A DNA stretch of 64,000 bases, taken from positions 1-64,000 of IMG/VR virus record IMGVR_UViG_3300025759_000085; one strand, written 5' to 3'. The first letter of the stretch is position 1, and each line of letters opens with the position of its first letter. Source of the DNA: a virus. Positions 56,989 through 64,000 of this stretch are shown here, piece after piece. Under the pieces are notes generated by a model. It was given only the letters and a program-made list of their open reading frames with translations, was not told where the DNA came from and made no database searches. Made by a program: the position numbers and the translations under genes.

Positions 56989-59445
56989 ATGGCTATTGAG
57001 AAAAGTTTGATGACGGAAGCTCCGCAAGGCGAAGATCTAAACAAAGAAGAAGGTTTAGAGATAGAAATTGTAAACCCTGACGCAGTTATATTAGATGACG
57101 GCAGCGCAGAGATAATCCTCATGCCGGGGGATGAAGCCGATGAAATGATGGATTTTGACGGTAATCTAGTTGATATGCTAGATGACAGAGAGCAGCAAAT
57201 CCTAACTGATGAACTAATAGGGTTAGTAGAATCCGACATACAGAGCCGTAAGGACTGGGCTGATACTTATGTAAAAGGACTGGACATCCTTGGATTTAAG
57301 TATGAGGAGCGTACCGCACCGTGGGAAGGAGCTTGCGGGGTACACTCTACTGTATTGGCAGAAGCAGCTATTAGATTCCAAGCAGAAGCTATGGCAGAGA
57401 CATTTCCTGCACAAGGCCCAGTAAAAGTAAAACTTCTAGGTAAAGAAACAAAAGAGAAAGAAGAAGCAGGTGAACGCGTACGTGCGGACATGAACTACGA
57501 GTTAACAGATCGTATGGTGGAGTATCGTCCTGAACATGAGCGTATGTTATATAGCCTAGGACTTGCAGGATCGGCGTTTAAGAAGGTTTACTTCGACCCT
57601 AACCTAGATCGCCAATGCGCTATCTATATCCCAGCAGAAGACGTTATAGTGCCTTATGGAGCGTCTAACATAGAAGAAGCAGAACGTGTTACTCATGTAA
57701 TGCGTAAGACTAAGAATGAAGTGCGTAGACTACAGGCAAATGGGTTCTATGCAGACAAGGATATGGACGACCCAGCACCATATCAAACTGATATTGAAGA
57801 GCGTAAAGCTGAAGAAGCTGGCTTTGAGATGAATAGCGATGATCGCTATACCTTGTATGAGATTCACGCAAACCTAGTTATTGATGGTATTGATGACGAA
57901 GAAGACCTAGCTAAACCATACGTGGTTACTCTAGAGCGTAGTACAGGCGAATTACTATCTATTAGACGTAATTATGAAGAGGGTGATGAGTTAGAACGTA
58001 AGCGTCAACATTTTGTACATTACGTATATGTGCCCGGATTTGGCTTCTACGGCCTTGGGCTGATACATATAATAGGTGGGTACGCTAAAGCAGGAACGTC
58101 GCTTATACGTCAATTGGTGGACGCTGGTACACTATCTAACCTTCCGGGCGGTCTAAAATCACGTGGTTTACGCATCAAAGGTGATGATGAGCCTATCGAG
58201 CCGGGTGAGTTTAAAGACGTAGATGTACCATCAGGTAGCATACGTGACAACATCATGCCGCTACCATATAAAGAGCCTAGCCAAACTCTACTAGCGTTAC
58301 TTAATCAGATTACTACAGAAGGCCGTAGACTAGGTGCAGTAGCTGATATGGACATCTCTGATATGTCTGCGAACGCGCCAGTTGGTACTACACTAGCTTT
58401 ATTAGAGCGTACATTGAAGCCTATGGCTGCTGTACAGGCTCGTGTGCACTATGCGATGAAGTTAGAGTTCCGTATGTTGAAAGACATCATGGCAGAGAAT
58501 GCGCCAGATGAATATGGATATGAGCCACATAGAGGTGAGATGACTGCTCGTAGACAAGACTATGAGATGGTCGAGGTGATACCAGTAAGTGACCCTAATA
58601 GTACGACTATGGCACAGCGTGTAGTTCAGTATCAGACTGTATTGCAGATGTCACAGCAAGCTCCACAGATTTATAACCTACCCCAGTTACACCGTCAGAT
58701 GATTGAGGTGTTGGGTGTGAAAAACGCGGACAAGTTGGTACCTACGAAAGACGATGTAAAACCAACAGATCCGATCAGCGAGAACATGAACGCGCTAACG
58801 GGTACTCCTATAAAAGCGTTCTTGAATCAAGACCACGAAGCCCACATTGCTACGCATACTGCGTTCTTACAAGATCCTATGGTCGGTGGCACATTGGGTA
58901 AAAACCCTGCAGCGCAGCAGATGATGCAAGCGTTACAGGCGCATATAGCAGAACACGTTGGATTCCGTTACAGAGCACAACTAGAGAAGAAACTAGGTGC
59001 ACCGTTGCCACTACCAAACGAAGAGCTAGTACCAGAGATAGAAGTAGAACTATCGCGTCTGGCTATGGAAGCAGGTCAACAGCAATCAGCGCAGAACCAA
59101 CAGCAAGCAGCAGCGCAGCAAGCGCAAGCTAAAGCACAAGATCCTATCATCCAACTCAAGCAACAAGAGATGCAAATCAAGCAACAAGAAGTGCAACTCA
59201 AAGCGCAGAAAGACCAGCTTGAGGCTCAGATCAAACAAGCTGAGGTACAACGTAAAACTCAGAAAGATCAGATGGATGCCCAAATTGATTTACAACAACT
59301 GGATATTGAACGTCAGGAGTTGGAGATTGATGCCCAGAAAGCGGGTGCGAAACTGGCGGCAGATAGACGTACCGCTAACACTAAACTAGATCTAGACCTG
59401 ATGAAGGCTAGAACTGATGCGATGAATAAACAACGTAAGGAATAA
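56989..59445 (+). CDS. Portal protein, P22-like
   Basis: An 818-residue protein. Residues 60-400 hold the portal core blocks DWADTYVKGLDILGF..., APWEGACGVHSTVLAEAAIRFQAEAMAETFPA, and YVPGFGFYGLGLIHIIGG (346-363), followed by the stem/clip and crown region. Residues 690-818 are a long Gln/Lys/Ala coiled coil (IQLKQQEMQIKQQEVQLKAQ), like the barrel of P22 gp1. It forms the dodecameric vertex for packaging, ejection and adaptor binding. The ribosome site (GAGGTTAAGAG) precedes the ATG by a few bases. The length agrees with P22-type portals. Confidence 0.85.
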   Translation: MAIEKSLMTEAPQGEDLNKEEGLEIEIVNPDAVILDDGSAEIILMPGDEADEMMDFDGNLVDMLDDREQQILTDELIGLVESDIQSRKDWADTYVKGLDILGFKYEERTAPWEGACGVHSTVLAEAAIRFQAEAMAETFPAQGPVKVKLLGKETKEKEEAGERVRADMNYELTDRMVEYRPEHERMLYSLGLAGSAFKKVYFDPNLDRQCAIYIPAEDVIVPYGASNIEEAERVTHVMRKTKNEVRRLQANGFYADKDMDDPAPYQTDIEERKAEEAGFEMNSDDRYTLYEIHANLVIDGIDDEEDLAKPYVVTLERSTGELLSIRRNYEEGDELERKRQHFVHYVYVPGFGFYGLGLIHIIGGYAKAGTSLIRQLVDAGTLSNLPGGLKSRGLRIKGDDEPIEPGEFKDVDVPSGSIRDNIMPLPYKEPSQTLLALLNQITTEGRRLGAVADMDISDMSANAPVGTTLALLERTLKPMAAVQARVHYAMKLEFRMLKDIMAENAPDEYGYEPHRGEMTARRQDYEMVEVIPVSDPNSTTMAQRVVQYQTVLQMSQQAPQIYNLPQLHRQMIEVLGVKNADKLVPTKDDVKPTDPISENMNALTGTPIKAFLNQDHEAHIATHTAFLQDPMVGGTLGKNPAAQQMMQALQAHIAEHVGFRYRAQLEKKLGAPLPLPNEELVPEIEVELSRLAMEAGQQQSAQNQQQAAAQQAQAKAQDPIIQLKQQEMQIKQQEVQLKAQKDQLEAQIKQAEVQRKTQKDQMDAQIDLQQLDIERQELEIDAQKAGAKLAADRRTANTKLDLDLMKARTDAMNKQRKE

Positions 59446-59448
59446 CTT

Positions 59449-59643
59449 ATGGCTACTACCGTCTTAGACGTGCTTATGGAGAAGATAGATGATGGTGTTA
59501 AAAACACTGAATACTATCTTGCTGCAGGTAATGCCAAAGACTACGCCCAGTACAAAGAAACTGTAGGTGTAATCCGAGGCCTAAAATCTGCAAAAGACTT
59601 TATTGCAGAAATGCAAACACATTTGGAGGACGATGATGAGTGA
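59449..59643 (+). CDS. Small helical protein between portal and GroES-like genes
   Basis: A 64-residue protein that is almost entirely helix (VLDVLMEKIDDGVKNTEYYLAAGNAKDYAQYKETVGVIRGLKSAKDFIAEMQTHL) with an acidic end. Small proteins of this sort are common after phage portal genes, but their role is not known. It starts 4 bp after the portal stop and overlaps the next gene by 8 bp. Confidence 0.6.
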   Translation: MATTVLDVLMEKIDDGVKNTEYYLAAGNAKDYAQYKETVGVIRGLKSAKDFIAEMQTHLEDDDE

Positions 59644-60022
59644 TTTAAAAATTGTCCCTAAAGAAGCAGAAAGCCCAGAAGAACTAGAAAATCAAATCCC
59701 TTCACCGGTAGGTTATAGAGTGCTTATTGCTCTACCTGAAGTGGAAGAGACTTATGGTGAATCTGGAATTATTAAGTCTGCAAAAGAGCAAAACCTTGAA
59801 CACATCATGTCTATTATTGGACTTGTCGTTGATATGGGTGACGAAGCGTACTCAGACAAAGAAAGGTTCCCTCATGGGCCGTGGTGTAAAGAAGGCGATT
59901 ATGTAATGTTCCGTGCTAATTCTGGCACGCGATTTAAAATAGGTGGTGCTGAGTTTAGATTGATGAATGACGATTCAATCGAGGCAGTAGTACCCGATCC
60001 CCGTGGTGTAACACGAGCGTAA
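59636..60022 (+). CDS. GroES-like co-chaperonin
   Basis: A 128-residue protein from ATG 59636, with GGAGG six bases upstream. The GroES fold is visible from residue about 25: YRVLIALPEVEETYGESGIIKS contains a first strand and a mobile loop ending in GII, equivalent to the IVL anchor of GroES. IGLVVDMGDEAY follows, then CKEGDYVMFRANSGTRFKIGGAEFRLMNDDSIEAVV forms the closing barrel. Like T4 gp31, it could replace host GroES so that the larger capsid subunit folds in GroEL. It lies between portal and scaffold genes, as expected for a capsid-folding helper. Confidence 0.75.
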   Translation: MSDLKIVPKEAESPEELENQIPSPVGYRVLIALPEVEETYGESGIIKSAKEQNLEHIMSIIGLVVDMGDEAYSDKERFPHGPWCKEGDYVMFRANSGTRFKIGGAEFRLMNDDSIEAVVPDPRGVTRA

Positions 60023-60032
60023 GGAGATAGAG

Positions 60033-61043
60033 ATGGGTTTTCAAAAAGTTGAGTTTGAGTTTCCTGATGATAAGGAAGAGAAAGGCCTCGAAGTCGAGGA
60101 TACTAGTGCAGTAGAAATTGATCTGTCTGGAAAGAAGACAGAAGAAGATTATAAAGAGTCAGAGCCAGAGCCAGAGGTTGAGGCTAAAGAAGACGTTGAA
60201 ATAGAGGTTGTAGACGACACCCCTAAAGCTGACCGCAAGCGCAAGGCTTCTGAACCACCTGAAGACGTTACGGAGGAAGAGTTAGAAAATTACTCTGAAA
60301 AAGTACGTAAGCGTATTCAGCATTTTAGCAAGGGCTACCATGACGAGCGTAGAGCGAAAGAAACAGCCGAGCGCGAACGCAAAGAGCTTGAGCGATATGC
60401 TAAACAGTTAGCAGATGAGAACAAAGCACTGCAAGTTGCAAAAACTAAGAGTCAGCAAGCGTTACTTGAACAGTCTAAAAAACAGGCTGAAAAAGACGTT
60501 AATGTAGCTAAATTTGCATACAAAAGAGCGTATGATGCTGGCGACTCTGAAAAAGTATTAGATGCACAGGAGAAGTTGACTGACGCTAAGATGAAACTTA
60601 GTAAGTTACAAGAAGTCGATATACCTTTACAAGAGGAAGAAACTCCTGTACAAAGTGAACAAAGGGCAGCACAACCTGACGTAAAAGCTGAAAACTGGGC
60701 AAAAGAGAACACTTGGTTTGGCTCCGACGAGGAAATGACTGCTTATGCTATGGGTGTACACAATAAGATTGTTAAAGACGGTGTAGATCCTAGTAGTGAT
60801 GAATACTACGAGAAAATTAACTCTCGTATGCGTTCTACCTTTTCAGATTATTTTGGAGAGGATGAACCCCAAACAGAGCAAGAAACTAAGAAGCGAAAGT
60901 CTAATGTGGTCGCTCCCGCATCGCGGAGCACGTCGCCCAAGAAGGTGACATTAACGCGGACACAAGTAGCTATCGCTAAGAAATTAGGAGTACCGCTTGA
61001 ACTATACGCCAAAAAGGTTGCTGAAGAGATGAGGAAAGTGTAA
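60033..61043 (+). CDS. Capsid scaffolding protein
   Basis: A 336-residue, very acidic, helical protein. Residues 1-85 are disordered and Glu/Asp-rich. Residues 88-195 form a coiled coil (SKGYHDERRAKETAERERKELERYAKQLADENKAL...). The C-terminal domain has WAKENTWFGSDEEMTAYAMGVHNKIV (about 223-248) and a basic end (KKVTLTRTQVAIAKKLGV, VAEEMRKV) that would bind capsid subunits. This is the classic layout of a scaffold, in its classic place between portal and capsid. It does not carry an evident protease. It starts with AAGGAG before the ATG. Confidence 0.75.
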   Translation: MGFQKVEFEFPDDKEEKGLEVEDTSAVEIDLSGKKTEEDYKESEPEPEVEAKEDVEIEVVDDTPKADRKRKASEPPEDVTEEELENYSEKVRKRIQHFSKGYHDERRAKETAERERKELERYAKQLADENKALQVAKTKSQQALLEQSKKQAEKDVNVAKFAYKRAYDAGDSEKVLDAQEKLTDAKMKLSKLQEVDIPLQEEETPVQSEQRAAQPDVKAENWAKENTWFGSDEEMTAYAMGVHNKIVKDGVDPSSDEYYEKINSRMRSTFSDYFGEDEPQTEQETKKRKSNVVAPASRSTSPKKVTLTRTQVAIAKKLGVPLELYAKKVAEEMRKV

Positions 61044-61498
61044 TGGCTGAGAATAAACTAAACCGTACAGATCGTGAGTTAGAAACTCGAGAAGTTACAA
61101 AACGTAAAACTACATGGAAACGTCCAGATGTTTTACCAAGTCCAACGCCCGAAGAAGGGTATGCGTACAGATGGATTAGGGTAACTTCGGTTGGTCAAAC
61201 CGATGCTATGAACGTCTCATCAAAATTAAGAGAAGGTTGGGAGCCAGTAAAAGCGGCAGATCATCCAGAAATCACTGTAGTAGCAGTAGAACACGATAAG
61301 TTCGCTGACAACATTGTGATTGGTGGTTTGATGCTATGTAAGGCTCCAGTCGAGCTTGCTGAAGATCGTAACGCTTATTATAACAATCAAGCGCAACAAC
61401 AGATGCACGCTGTAGACAACAACCTTATGAGGGAAAATGATCCTAGAATGCCTCTGTTTAACGACAGAAAGTCTAAGGTCACTTTCGGTAAAGGTTAA
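61043..61498 (+). CDS. Conserved head-region protein, unknown
   Basis: A 151-residue basic protein. The core (PTPEEGYAYRWIRVTSVGQTDAMNVSSKLREGWEPV, 34-69) looks like a conserved domain often found just before phage capsid genes, followed by a strand/helix region and an Asn/Gln-rich end with RMPLFNDRKSKVTFGKG. It may be a minor head or assembly protein. It overlaps the scaffold by one base (TAATG). Its exact role is not known. Confidence 0.6.
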   Translation: MAENKLNRTDRELETREVTKRKTTWKRPDVLPSPTPEEGYAYRWIRVTSVGQTDAMNVSSKLREGWEPVKAADHPEITVVAVEHDKFADNIVIGGLMLCKAPVELAEDRNAYYNNQAQQQMHAVDNNLMRENDPRMPLFNDRKSKVTFGKG

Positions 61499-61520
61499 AT
61501 TTTTTTATTAGGAGTTTAAG

Positions 61521-62138
61521 ATGGCTTATCCAACTCTTGATTCTGCGTACGGGTTCAAACCAATCAACTTGACTGGTGGTACTTCTTTCGCAGGATCTAC
61601 TCGTAGGATCCCCATTGATAGTGCTTACAGCACTAAAATGTACAATGGTGATCTTGTAACAATAGCTGCAAACGGTACAGCTACAAAAATTACCGGTGAG
61701 ACTGGTGTAAAAATCGCAGGTGTTTTCCTTGGTTGTGAATACACAAATGCAAACAGTCAACTAGAGTTCGATCAAATGTATCCGGGAACTAGTGTGTCTA
61801 ACGCGTTTGCTGTTGTTATGGACAACCCTTCGATACTTTGTAAAGTTGCTCTTGTTGACACTGCTGGTGCTATTGATGATGATGTTGCCCTACGCACTGT
61901 TGTAGGTTCTAACGCTAAAATCGAACAGGCATTAACTGCTGATGCGTCTCAAGACACAACTAAAAACTCAAAAATTGGGCTAGATATTGCTAACACAGCT
62001 ACAACCAATAGCTTCCCACTTCGTATCATTGATCTTGTTGAAGACACAAAAGTTGCAAATGCGGATGGTAATTCGTATTACGTAGAAGCTATTGTTAGAT
62101 TTAACACGCATCAGTATACCGATGCTACTGGCGTTTAA
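61521..62138 (+). CDS. Probable capsid decoration or minor head protein
   Basis: A 205-residue protein that is beta-rich and small-residue-rich (YGFKPINLTGGTSFAGSTRRIPID; NGDLVTIAANGTATKITGETGVKIAGVFLGCEYTN), with no signal peptide. An AGGAG ribosome site and position one gene before the major capsid fit an abundant decoration/stabiliser protein. Codon choice is like the capsid gene, which points to high expression. No family can be assigned. Confidence 0.6.
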   Translation: MAYPTLDSAYGFKPINLTGGTSFAGSTRRIPIDSAYSTKMYNGDLVTIAANGTATKITGETGVKIAGVFLGCEYTNANSQLEFDQMYPGTSVSNAFAVVMDNPSILCKVALVDTAGAIDDDVALRTVVGSNAKIEQALTADASQDTTKNSKIGLDIANTATTNSFPLRIIDLVEDTKVANADGNSYYVEAIVRFNTHQYTDATGV

Positions 62139-62150
62139 GGAGAGTAATCA

Positions 62151-63059
62151 ATGGCTATTTCAAGATCACAACTGTTAAAAGAGCTACTCCCCGGACTAAA
62201 CGCTTTGTTTGGCTTAGAGTACGCTAAGTATGGTGAAGAGCACAAAGAGATCTACGAACAAGAGACCTCTGACCGTTCTTTTGAAGAAGAAACTAAATTG
62301 TCAGGCTTCGGTGCTGCTCCTGTTAAGCAGGAAGGTGGCGCTATTGAGTATGACGCAGCGCAAGAAGCGTTCACTGCACGCTACACGCACGAAACTGTTG
62401 CTATGGGCTTCGCATTGACTGAAGAAGCAATCGAAGATAACTTGTATGACTCTTTGTCAGCTCGTTATACCAAAGCACTAGCTCGCGCTATGGCGTACAC
62501 AAAGCAAGTTAAAGGTGCATCTATCCTTAACAACGCTTTCGCTTCTGGTACTACTTACGGTGACGGTAAATCTCTATGTGCTACTGACCACCCATTAGTA
62601 TCTGGCGGTACTAACTCAAACCGTCCTTCTGTTGCAACTGACCTTAACGAGACTTCTCTTGAAGCACACGTTATTCAGATTGCTAACTGGACTGATGAGC
62701 GCGGTCTTCTTATTGCTGCACAGCCTAAGAAGCTAATCATCCCACCAAACCTACAGTTCGTAGCGACTCGTTTGCTTGAAACTGAAGGTCGTGTGGGTAC
62801 TGCTGACAACGACGTTAATGCTCTGGCGAACAATGGTTCGATCCCGGGTGGTTACGCAATCAATCACTATCTAACAGATACTGATGCGTATTTCTTGACC
62901 ACTGATATTCCAAACGGATTGAAGCACTTCGTTCGTGCCCCAATGGCTACATCTATGGATGCAGACTTTGATACAGGCAACAGCCGTTATAAGGCTCGTG
63001 AGCGTTACTCGTTCGGTGTATCTGACCCATTGGCGATCTTCGGATCTCCGGGCGCATAA
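62151..63059 (+). CDS. Major capsid protein (HK97-fold type)
   Basis: A 302-residue protein. The N-terminal arm (LLKELLPGLNALFGLEYAKY) is followed by FEEETKLSGFGAAPVKQEGGAIEYDAAQEAFTARYTHETVAMGFALTEEAIEDNLYD, a capsid-typical E-loop/spine-helix pattern resembling the Mu gpT-type capsids. Residues 120-140 (VKGASILNNAFASGTTYGDG) and LLIAAQPKKLIIPPNLQF (about 182-199) are P-domain and A-domain features. Strong AAGGAG site, codons biased to favoured ones, and an own terminator just downstream all fit the most abundant virion protein. Confidence 0.8.
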   Translation: MAISRSQLLKELLPGLNALFGLEYAKYGEEHKEIYEQETSDRSFEEETKLSGFGAAPVKQEGGAIEYDAAQEAFTARYTHETVAMGFALTEEAIEDNLYDSLSARYTKALARAMAYTKQVKGASILNNAFASGTTYGDGKSLCATDHPLVSGGTNSNRPSVATDLNETSLEAHVIQIANWTDERGLLIAAQPKKLIIPPNLQFVATRLLETEGRVGTADNDVNALANNGSIPGGYAINHYLTDTDAYFLTTDIPNGLKHFVRAPMATSMDADFDTGNSRYKARERYSFGVSDPLAIFGSPGA

Positions 63060-63075
63060 TCTGCGTTGGGTTACT

Positions 63076-63100
63076 AAGGGAGCTTCGGCTCCCTTTTTTA
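63076..63100 (+). terminator. Rho-independent terminator after the capsid gene
   Basis: AAGGGAGC-TTCG-GCTCCCTT (63076-63095) forms an 8-bp stem with a stable TTCG loop followed by a T tract. It lies 17 bp after the capsid stop and would end or partly reduce late transcription there. Confidence 0.9.
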
Positions 63101-63159
63101 TTGTCTTTTATATTTTACTGTGATAAGTTATGACAAACCGGGAAAATTTATCGGTGGAC

Positions 63160-63213
63160 TTGACAGCCCCGGCTGACGACATGTAGACAAGTTCACTTTA
63201 ACTCACATGTGAG
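63160..63213 (+). promoter_or_regulatory. Possible late promoter and palindrome before the decoration gene
   Basis: A perfect TTGACA lies at 63160-63165, with only a weak -10-like TAGACA 18 bases later, and a 12-bp perfect palindrome CTCACATGTGAG (63202-63213) ends 11 bp before the next ATG. The terminator just upstream makes a new start point here likely. The palindrome differs from the GTTCTACA family, so it would bind a different factor. Confidence 0.4.
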
Positions 63214-63224
63214 GCTCATATAAA

Positions 63225-63689
63225 ATGGCTACTACTACATTTTCAGGCCCAGTCGTATCTACGAACGGGTTTACATCACAATCAATTCTTACTCCTGTTG
63301 TTCTTGCTGACGGGAACATTACTATCACTAAAGCTACTCATGGTGGTCGTGTTAACCTAGTTCCAGACGGCGGACAAGATAACACTTACACTTTACCTGC
63401 TCCAGAAGCTGGCGTTGCTTATACGTTTGTTTATGGTGGTGGCGCAGCAGATGCTACTGACGCTATCTTCGTAACTCCGGGCAACACTAACTTCTACAAA
63501 GGTGGTGTAACTTTCCTTGATACTGACAACGAAGTTAGCGCAGTGTTTTCTGATGGTAACTCTAATAGCTCATTTAAAGCTAATGTACCAGCGGGTTTCC
63601 AAATTACTTTCATTGGTTTGGATAGCACTAACTATCAAATTTTCGGTACTGTAACTGGCGCTACTGCTCCTGCATTTGCTGACCAATAA
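63225..63689 (+). CDS. Probable capsid decoration protein
   Basis: A 154-residue beta-rich protein (TTFSGPVVSTNGFTSQSILTPVVLADGNITITKATHGGRVNLVPDGGQDNTYTLPAPEAGVAYTFVYGG) with Gly/Thr/Asn-rich turns and no charged helices, as in trimeric head-decoration or fibre-tip proteins. It follows the capsid gene and its terminator, and carries favoured codons. A head-decoration role is most likely by position; the family is not identified. Confidence 0.55.
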   Translation: MATTTFSGPVVSTNGFTSQSILTPVVLADGNITITKATHGGRVNLVPDGGQDNTYTLPAPEAGVAYTFVYGGGAADATDAIFVTPGNTNFYKGGVTFLDTDNEVSAVFSDGNSNSSFKANVPAGFQITFIGLDSTNYQIFGTVTGATAPAFADQ

Positions 63690-63701
63690 TAGGAGGTTGA
63701 C

Positions 63702-64000
63702 ATGAGTCACTCTTCTGATATTAAAGCTAAGAAGTTACTCCAAGCGAATAGTGGGGCGCTAGGTATAGGCCCAGCCCGTATACGTCAATTACAAGTTCTC
63801 ACTCATGCAGATGGTGGTTCTGACACTTACACTGTTGTAATTAAAGATGGTGGTTCTGGTGGCGAAACTATTCTTGATATGCAAGTTGATAACGTAAAAG
63901 ACATATACCACGTAAACATACCTGCAGACGGCATACGTTCTGTAGCTGACCCTCACGTTACGTTGGGTACAGGTATTGTTCAAGTAGTGGTGTTCTATGC
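63702..64000 (+). CDS. Structural protein, cut by the right window edge
   Basis: ATG 63702 with AGGAGG six bases upstream; the frame stays open to the window end (99 codons). The product begins MSHSSDIKAKKLLQANSGALGIGPARIRQLQV, then strands rich in Gly/Asp/Val (DGGSDTYTVVIKDGGSGG). It looks like a small beta-sandwich virion protein. Its phase is compatible with the partial frame at positions 2-115; if joined, the protein would have about 137 residues. Confidence 0.65.
   Translation, partial: MSHSSDIKAKKLLQANSGALGIGPARIRQLQVLTHADGGSDTYTVVIKDGGSGGETILDMQVDNVKDIYHVNIPADGIRSVADPHVTLGTGIVQVVVFY

Overview
The window reads as most, perhaps all, of the genome of a lytic-type tailed dsDNA phage with a podovirus-like virion. 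Evidence for this: terminase small and large subunits, a P22-like portal, scaffold, HK97-fold-like capsid, a gp4-like adaptor, a P22 gp10-like tail factor, two tail fibres, three large internal-virion-type proteins, and a holin plus M15 endolysin. Genes are packed with TAATG/ATGA overlaps. There are no rRNA, tRNA, insertion-sequence, integrase or CRISPR features. The closest echoes are uncultured marine podoviruses; the host cannot be read from the sequence.

Layout. Two transcription arms diverge from about 53.9-54.2 kb and converge on a leftward terminator at 35.66-35.70 kb. The rightward (late) arm runs nuclease, TerS, TerL, portal, GroES-like co-chaperonin, scaffold, capsid and decoration proteins to the right edge. 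It appears to continue from position 1: adaptor, fibre, secreted proteins, lysis cassette (4.2-5.4 kb), gp10-like tail protein, S74-type fibre, a giant 5,302-residue protein (9.6-25.5 kb), two glycine-motif virion proteins and a 2,134-residue polyvalent-type protein with a zincin motif. The reading frames cut by the two window edges are in phase, so the ends may join in a circular or circularly permuted genome.

The leftward (early/replication) arm starts with a one-gene unit at 53.4-53.9 kb that has its own promoter and terminator. A 0.65-kb non-coding region with GTTAC-type iterons follows and is a candidate origin. A long operon then begins from a good sigma70-type promoter at 52.74-52.77 kb. 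It encodes small proteins, a DUF3150-like protein, a MoxR AAA+ ATPase, a metallopeptidase-VWA protein, two unknown proteins of about 325 residues, a VRR-NUC nuclease, DUF3310, a family A DNA polymerase (Leu at the position equivalent to E. coli Phe762), a RecB/Cas4-like nuclease, an HNH-like protein, a SNF2 helicase, a helix-turn-helix protein, SSB-like proteins and a primase-DUF927 helicase.

The most unusual feature is a set of eight near-identical palindromes, GTTCTACA-N-TGTAGAAC, confined to 46.5-54.0 kb. Five of them end 19-23 bp before a start codon in the MoxR/VWA part of the operon. They define a private phage regulon, acting at the DNA or RNA level, around an AAA+/VWA/DUF3150-like module whose role in a phage is unknown.
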